Source: Gammaproteobacteria bacterium (GTDB lineage Bacteria; Pseudomonadota; Gammaproteobacteria; Nevskiales; Nevskiaceae). From it: 64,000 nucleotides of DNA. Within the stretch, counting starts at the first letter, position 1, and each line of letters starts with the position of its first letter. Below the pieces are notes generated by a model. The model made no database searches. It was not told where the DNA came from and saw nothing but the letters and a program-made list of their open reading frames with translations. Where the stretch lies: contig JAPLSA010000006.1 of assembly GCA_026398815.1 (NCBI GenBank), forward strand, positions 1 through 64,000. Reading direction: 5' to 3'. Below, piece after piece: positions 59,829-64,000 of this stretch. Both the position numbers and the translations under genes were made by a program.

Positions 59829-59867
59829 CAAAAAGCCACCAGATCAGCCGTCTCCCGGCTGATCTGG
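59829..59867 (-). terminator. Intrinsic terminator of fbp
   Basis: A 12-bp perfect stem (CCAGATCAGCCG with CGGCTGATCTGG), 5-base loop. Read on the minus strand, TTTTT follows the stem four bases on (59834-59830). It lies 13 bases after the fbp stop codon and may also stop transcripts from the plus-strand gene. Confidence 0.68.
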
Positions 59868-59879
59868 TCGCTATTCACA

Positions 59880-60884
59880 TCACCCCTCCGCGTGATACCC
59901 CGTCACCCGCTCCACTTCATTCCTGGAGCCGATGATCACAGGCACCCGCTGATGCAGCTTGGACGGCTGGATGTCCATGATCCGTTCGCGGCCGGTGGTC
60001 GCGGCGCCGCCGGCTTGTTCGATGATGAAGGCCATCGGGTTGGCTTCGTACATCAGGCGCAGCTTGCCGCCCTTGTCCTTGAGCTTGGCATCCATCGGAT
60101 ACAGGAACACGCCGCCGCGGGTGACGATGCGGTGCACGTCGGCCACCATCGAGGCGACCCAGCGCATGTTGAAGTCCTTTCCGCGCGGGCCTTCCTTGCC
60201 GTCGAGCATTTCATCGACGTAGCGCTTGACCGGCGCTTCCCAGAAGCGGGCGTTGGAGGCGTTGATCGAGAATTCCTTGGTGTCGGCCGGAATCTGCAGG
60301 TCGCGGCCGGTCATCCGGAAGCTGCCGAGTTCGCGGTCCAGCGTGAACGAATGCGTGCCGTTGCCAAGCGTCAACACCAGGATCGTCGACGGGCCGTAGA
60401 CGCAGTAGCCGGCGGCGACCTGCGTAGTGCCCGGCTGCAGGAAGGCTTCGTCTTCGGCACCGGTCATGCCTTCGGGGCAGCGCAGCACTGAAAAGATGGT
60501 GCCGACCGAGACGTTGACGTCGATGTTCGACGAGCCATCGAGCGGATCGAACAGCAGCAGGTAGCCGCCCTTCGGGTACTGGCCGGGAATCGGGTGCGGG
60601 TGGTCCATTTCCTCCGAGGCCAGACCGGCCAGATGGCCGCCCCATTCGTTGGCTTCGAGCAGGATTTCGTTCGACAGCACGTCGAGCTTCTTCTGCGCCT
60701 CGCCCTGGATGTTGCCGGTGCCGGCGTCGCCGAGCGCGTCGCCCAGGCCGCCCTTGCCGACGGCGATCGCGATGGTCTTGCAGGCGCGGGCAACGACTTC
60801 GATCAGCAGCCGCAGGTCGGCGCCGATCTGGGCCTTGGAGCGCTGCTCCTCGATGAGGTAGCGGGTCAGGGAAATGCCATTCAT
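59880..60884 (-). CDS. fbp: Fructose-1,6-bisphosphatase class 1
   Basis: A 334-residue gluconeogenic enzyme hydrolysing fructose-1,6-bisphosphate. The metal-binding core [20 protein letters not shown], upstream [10 protein letters not shown], and the substrate segment [20 protein letters not shown] are intact. The start at ATG 60884 ([15 protein letters not shown]) fits family alignments; the ribosome-binding site is weak. Monocistronic, with its own terminator. A gluconeogenic FBPase fits growth on fatty acids and amino acids, as the rest of the window suggests. Confidence 0.96.
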   Translation of the reverse strand: MNGISLTRYLIEEQRSKAQIGADLRLLIEVVARACKTIAIAVGKGGLGDALGDAGTGNIQGEAQKKLDVLSNEILLEANEWGGHLAGLASEEMDHPHPIPGQYPKGGYLLLFDPLDGSSNIDVNVSVGTIFSVLRCPEGMTGAEDEAFLQPGTTQVAAGYCVYGPSTILVLTLGNGTHSFTLDRELGSFRMTGRDLQIPADTKEFSINASNARFWEAPVKRYVDEMLDGKEGPRGKDFNMRWVASMVADVHRIVTRGGVFLYPMDAKLKDKGGKLRLMYEANPMAFIIEQAGGAATTGRERIMDIQPSKLHQRVPVIIGSRNEVERVTGYHAEG

Positions 60885-61052
60885 CTGTCTGGGATCTTCG
60901 GGAACGGGAGGGGGCGCGGCAACCTGCGGCCGACGCGGCAGGCGCGCAGTCGGCATTTTACCTGCGGCAAGGGCCATGCCGGCCATGGCCGGCAATGACC
61001 ATGGCGCGGCTTCCGTTACAGTTGTGCACCGAATCCCCTGCCCCACGCTCCG

Positions 61053-61979
61053 ATGACCGAACCGACCCGCCCCGTCAGCCCTGCCGCCGGCAAGGCCAAG
61101 CCCCGCCGCACCGCCAGCGCGCCCGCCCAGAAGATCCGGAAAGCGTCGAAAGCCGGCAGCACAGCCGGCCCGAAAACCGCCGCCGCCGCGCGGAAGTCGG
61201 GCTTAGCGCCTGAACCGGGTCCGGCCACCATCGTCATCGACGGCAAGCCGCGCTATCACGAGCCGGCGCCGAAGGAGATCGACATCGACGCGTTCCGGCG
61301 GGTGGTCGCCGGCCGCCGTTCGGTGCGCAAGTTCACCGCCAAGCCAATCCCGCGTGAGGTGCTGGACGACTGCCTGGATCTGGCGATGCTCGCGCCCTGC
61401 TCGTCCGGCCTGCAGCCGTGGGCGTTCTACGTGGTGCGCTCGGCGGACAAGAAGGCGCGTCTGGTCAAGGCCTGCATGAGCCAGCTGGCAGCGAAGACGG
61501 CGGCCGAGCTGATCGTCTGCGTGGCGCATACCGATCGCGTTCACGACTTCGCCCGCAAGATGCTCAAGGAGTGGCCGATGCCGGACGTGCCGCCGCTGGT
61601 GAAGCGCTATTACCAGCTGATTCCGTACATGTACACGCCGGGGCCGCTGAACTCGTTCGCGATGGTCAAGAAGGCGGCGATCGCTGCGGGCGGCGTCGTC
61701 GCCCCGGTGCCGCGCGGGCCGTACACCAGGGCGGAAGTCGAGCTGTGGGCGGCCAAGAGCACGGCGCTGGCCTGTGAAAACCTGGTACTGGCGCTGCGGG
61801 CGCATGGCTACGACAGCTGCATGATGGAAGGCTTCGACGAGGTGCGGGTGTCGAAGCTGCTCGCGCTTCCGGCCGGGGCCTTCCCGATCATGGTGGTCGG
61901 TGCCGGCGAACGTGCCGAGGACGGTGTGTTCTGGCCGCAAGTGCGTTTCGAACGCAGCCTGTTCGTGCACGAGGTCTGA
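61053..61979 (+). CDS. Nitroreductase-family protein with basic N-terminal extension
   Basis: A 308-residue FMN-dependent oxidoreductase. The nitroreductase domain begins near residue 80: [20 protein letters not shown] (FMN phosphate-binding Arg and Ser), then [16 protein letters not shown], and late [19 protein letters not shown]. The first about 50 residues are a Lys/Ala/Pro-rich low-complexity tail ([20 protein letters not shown]) absent from typical members. Substrate unknown; members reduce nitro compounds, quinones or flavins. Start ATG 61053, divergent from fbp. Confidence 0.88.
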   Translation: MTEPTRPVSPAAGKAKPRRTASAPAQKIRKASKAGSTAGPKTAAAARKSGLAPEPGPATIVIDGKPRYHEPAPKEIDIDAFRRVVAGRRSVRKFTAKPIPREVLDDCLDLAMLAPCSSGLQPWAFYVVRSADKKARLVKACMSQLAAKTAAELIVCVAHTDRVHDFARKMLKEWPMPDVPPLVKRYYQLIPYMYTPGPLNSFAMVKKAAIAAGGVVAPVPRGPYTRAEVELWAAKSTALACENLVLALRAHGYDSCMMEGFDEVRVSKLLALPAGAFPIMVVGAGERAEDGVFWPQVRFERSLFVHEV

Positions 61980-61981
61980 AC

Positions 61982-62005
61982 GGCCGGCGCCGCGCGGCGC
62001 CGGCC
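61982..62005. terminator. Perfect 24-bp GC palindrome between convergent genes
   Basis: The 24 bases read the same on both strands (centre CCGCGCGG), starting 2 bases after the nitroreductase stop and 11 bases from the end of the opposing DUF1330 gene. It would form a very stable hairpin; no T-tract follows on either strand. Probable bidirectional terminator or RNA 3' end. Confidence 0.55.
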
Positions 62006-62016
62006 CTGCTGACCGA

Positions 62017-62307
62017 TCAGGCCGGTTCTTCGACCACGTAGAAGCTGGCCACCATCGCTTCGTCACGCAGCGGGATCAGCGCCTGGTAGGCGGCGCTGTC
62101 GTACCAGCTGCGGGCGGCGTCGGCCGACGGAAAACGGGCGATCAGCGTGGCATCCGGCGAAACCGCGCCGCACAGCGTGGCAACGCGCTTGCCGCGGCCC
62201 AGCACCTGGCCGCCGGCAGCGAGGATCGTCGGGCCGGCAGCGGCCGAATAGGCTTGCAGCTTGGCGGGGTCTTTGACCTGGACCAGCGCGATCATCAAGG
62301 CGGACAT
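62017..62307 (-). CDS. DUF1330 protein
   Basis: A 96-residue ferredoxin-fold-like protein of the DUF1330 family. SALMIALVQVKDPAKLQAYS at the start, GRGKRVATLCGAVSPDATLI in the middle and FPSADAARSWYDSAAYQALI near the end match the family. Members form dimeric alpha-beta barrels related to EthD and antibiotic-biosynthesis monooxygenase folds; no activity is established. Monocistronic. Confidence 0.9.
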   Translation of the reverse strand: MSALMIALVQVKDPAKLQAYSAAAGPTILAAGGQVLGRGKRVATLCGAVSPDATLIARFPSADAARSWYDSAAYQALIPLRDEAMVASFYVVEEPA

Positions 62308-62406
62308 CGGGGCACTCCGGGCAGCGGGACGGACCCGCAGCTTACGGATGCCCCGGCCGGCCGGTCATCCGGGCGACCACTCCATCGCGCGGCCGGCGGC
62401 CGGGCT

Positions 62407-63327
62407 TCAGGCGGCCTTGGCGGTCCGCCGTGCCACCTTCGGCAGCTGCAGCGGCGTCACGTTCGGGCGCTCGTTCAGGTGGTCGATGTCGACCCAGCGG
62501 ATCACCGAGATCTTGCCGTTGAAGTCCTCGGCCAGCGCCGTGCAGGACTCCACCCAGTCACCGCAGTTGTGGTAGCTGACGCCGTTGATGTCGCGGATCT
62601 CGGCGTGGTGGATGTGGCCGCAGACCACGCCATCCAGTTCGCGGCGCTTGCATTCGCGCGACACCGCTTCCTCGAAGCTGGAGACGATCGACACCGCGTT
62701 CTTGACCTTCTGCTTGGCGAACGCGGAGAGCGACCAGTAGCGCATGCCGGCCATCGCCCGCACGCGGTTGAACCAGTAGTTGGCGCTCATCATCGTTTCG
62801 TAGGCCATGTCGCCGGCCAGTGCCACCCAGCGGTGGTAGCGGGTGATGACGTCGAAGTAGTCGCCGTGCAGCACCAGCAGGCGGCGGCCGTCGGCGGTTT
62901 CGTGGATCGCCTCGTTGACCAGCTTGATGTTGCCGATCTCCAGCCGGTAGTCGACGAACTTGCGCAGGAACTCGTCGTGGTTGCCGGTCACGTAGATCAC
63001 CTGGGTGTCGCGCTTGGCCTTGGTCAGCACCCGGCGGATCACGTTGGTGTGTTCCTGCGGCCAGTACCAGCCAGACTTCTTCAGCTTCCAGCCGTCGATG
63101 ATATCGCCCACCAGATACAGCGTTTCGCAGTGGTTGCGCTTCAGGAAATCGGTCAGGAACTCCGCCTTGCAGCCGGCCGTGCCGAGGTGGATGTCGGACA
63201 GCCAGATGGTGCGGTAGTGGAATTGCGGCTTGTCGGCCTTCGGCGGCTTGCTGCCGGTGCCGGACGATTCGGCCTTGCTGACTACCTTGCGGCCCGCCTT
63301 CGGGCCGGTGCTGCTGTTGCGTGCCAT
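62407..63327 (-). CDS. LpxH-like UDP-2,3-diacylglucosamine diphosphatase family metallophosphoesterase
   Basis: A 306-residue phosphoesterase with complete dinuclear metal motifs: LSDIHLGT (about 45-52), GDIIDGW, GNHDEFL, HGDYFD and GHIHHAEI. It belongs to the LpxH-related branch with longer proteins; a role in lipid A or membrane phospholipid metabolism is possible but unproven. The first about 36 residues are a Lys/Ser-rich tail. Start ATG 63327 (MARNSSTGPKAG); upstream frame is Arg-rich and non-coding. Confidence 0.87.
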   Translation of the reverse strand: MARNSSTGPKAGRKVVSKAESSGTGSKPPKADKPQFHYRTIWLSDIHLGTAGCKAEFLTDFLKRNHCETLYLVGDIIDGWKLKKSGWYWPQEHTNVIRRVLTKAKRDTQVIYVTGNHDEFLRKFVDYRLEIGNIKLVNEAIHETADGRRLLVLHGDYFDVITRYHRWVALAGDMAYETMMSANYWFNRVRAMAGMRYWSLSAFAKQKVKNAVSIVSSFEEAVSRECKRRELDGVVCGHIHHAEIRDINGVSYHNCGDWVESCTALAEDFNGKISVIRWVDIDHLNERPNVTPLQLPKVARRTAKAA

Positions 63328-63388
63328 GTGCGCGCTCCGTTCTCTCTTGGGTTCGCGCGCATTGTCCGGGGCGATTGTTGCAGTGCGG

Positions 63389-64000
63389 CTACAGTCCCGT
63401 TGGCGACGGCGACGCCGCCGGCCGCGCCCGTCGGCGCCGGAACGCGCCGGGCGACTGGCCGGTCCAGCGTTTGAAGGCATGCGCGAAGTTGGCGAGATCG
63501 CCGTAGCCGAGCGCTGCGCCGACCGAGGCCAGGGTCGCCGACGGTTCGGCCAGCAGCAGCAGCGCCCGCTGCTGCAGGGCGTCGTCGCGCAGCGCCCGGA
63601 AGCTGGTGCCGGCCTCGGCCAGCCGCCGCTTCAGGGTGCTGACCGACAGATGCAGCGTGCGCGCCGCCTCGTCGATGCCGACCCGATGGTCCGGGCCGTC
63701 GAGCAGCGCCTTCAGCCGGCCCACCGTTTCGTCCGAGGCCGCCGCCTGCCGCTGGGCGATGAGCCCGGCCAGCGCGCCCTGGTAGGCCACCGGATCGGAA
63801 AACCGGCAGACCTCGGCCATCGTCGCGTTCGGCACCACCAGATGGTGGAACGGCGCATCGAAGTGCAGCCGGCCGGCGCGCAGATCCGGGTGGTCGGCGA
63901 AACAGGCCGGCTGCGGCCAGGCGATGTGCACCGCCAGACTCGGCGTGCCGGCCACCAGGATGGCCAGCAGCCGCTGGATCGCGGCGGCGCAGTAATGCAC
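63389..64000 (-). CDS. AraC-family transcriptional regulator, 5'-truncated
   Basis: The visible 203 residues are the C-terminal two-thirds of an AraC regulator of the OruR/arabinose-binding-domain type (usual length about 330). The C-terminal DNA-binding domain (about 105-190) has GIDEAARTLHLSVSTLKRRL and ASVGAALGYGDLANFAHAFK, then WTGQSPGAFRRRR. The frame is open to the window edge; the GTG at 64000 is probably an internal codon. It is 61 bases upstream of the phosphoesterase gene on the same strand. Confidence 0.93.
   Translation of the reverse strand: MHYCAAAIQRLLAILVAGTPSLAVHIAWPQPACFADHPDLRAGRLHFDAPFHHLVVPNATMAEVCRFSDPVAYQGALAGLIAQRQAAASDETVGRLKALLDGPDHRVGIDEAARTLHLSVSTLKRRLAEAGTSFRALRDDALQQRALLLLAEPSATLASVGAALGYGDLANFAHAFKRWTGQSPGAFRRRRARPAASPSPTGL

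Overview
The window is high-GC chromosomal DNA from a gammaproteobacterium. The order infC-rpmI-rplT-pheS-pheT-ihfA-merR-tRNA-Pro is typical of that class. The density of acyl-CoA dehydrogenases, acyl-CoA synthetases and enoyl-CoA hydratases, an AlkB/XylM-type membrane hydroxylase and a monomeric isocitrate dehydrogenase point to a lipid- or hydrocarbon-degrading lineage. Nevskiales/Solimonadaceae is my best guess; that placement is inference.

Layout. 1-5411: translation and nucleoid genes, a MerR regulator, tRNA-Pro(GGG) and its terminator. 5575-6090: a basic winged-helix protein. 6319-13146 (minus): a compact seven-gene operon with two kinase-like proteins of the aminoglycoside phosphotransferase fold, each followed by a paralogous 178-residue protein, two paralogous AttH/CrtC-like proteins and one ACAD10/11-like acyl-CoA dehydrogenase. 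A divergent TetR gene and an inverted-repeat operator lie at its head. 14142-15661: a PPP-type phosphatase and a tailed HU-like protein. 15976-23972 (minus): acyl-CoA dehydrogenase, PaaG-like hydratase/isomerase, tyrosine phosphatase, ferredoxin-fused reductase, membrane di-iron hydroxylase and a MalT-type regulator. 24059-29812 (minus): a complete set of late valine-degradation enzymes, with a divergent RamB/ScfR-type regulator (29976-31352) whose likely binding sites lie in the gap. 31358-35896: acyl-CoA dehydrogenase, acyl-CoA synthetase and succinate-semialdehyde dehydrogenase. 35962-41559: epoxide-hydrolase-like enzyme, an exported repeat protein, a second acyl-CoA synthetase and an OpgC-like membrane protein. 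41543-47614 (minus): a six-gene run of exported proteins of unknown function, including a 1027-residue Ig-repeat protein with a GlyGly-CTERM-like tail. Beside it are an ECF sigma factor and a membrane Ser/Thr kinase with TPRs. 50925-57741: cyclase-family hydrolase, isocitrate dehydrogenase, DUF202 protein, a third acyl-CoA synthetase and a PRISE-type reductase. 57813-59784: a repeat element and an AT-richer, apparently acquired gene with a C-terminal R-x4-H (HEPN-like) motif. 59880-64000: fructose-1,6-bisphosphatase, nitroreductase, DUF1330 protein, LpxH-like phosphoesterase and a truncated AraC regulator.

The two most interesting loci are the kinase/small protein/acyl-CoA dehydrogenase operon and the 585-residue gene at 58027-59784. 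The operon has the logic of the levulinate LvaABC and mammalian ACAD10/11 systems: phosphorylate a hydroxyacyl-CoA, then eliminate phosphate. It is duplicated and combined with AttH/CrtC-like proteins, so it probably handles a different hydroxylated substrate. The 58027-59784 gene is a candidate single-gene defence factor. Other recurring structures are long hairpins without U-tracts between convergent genes and two intergenic inverted repeats built on a CGCAAAG-type unit.
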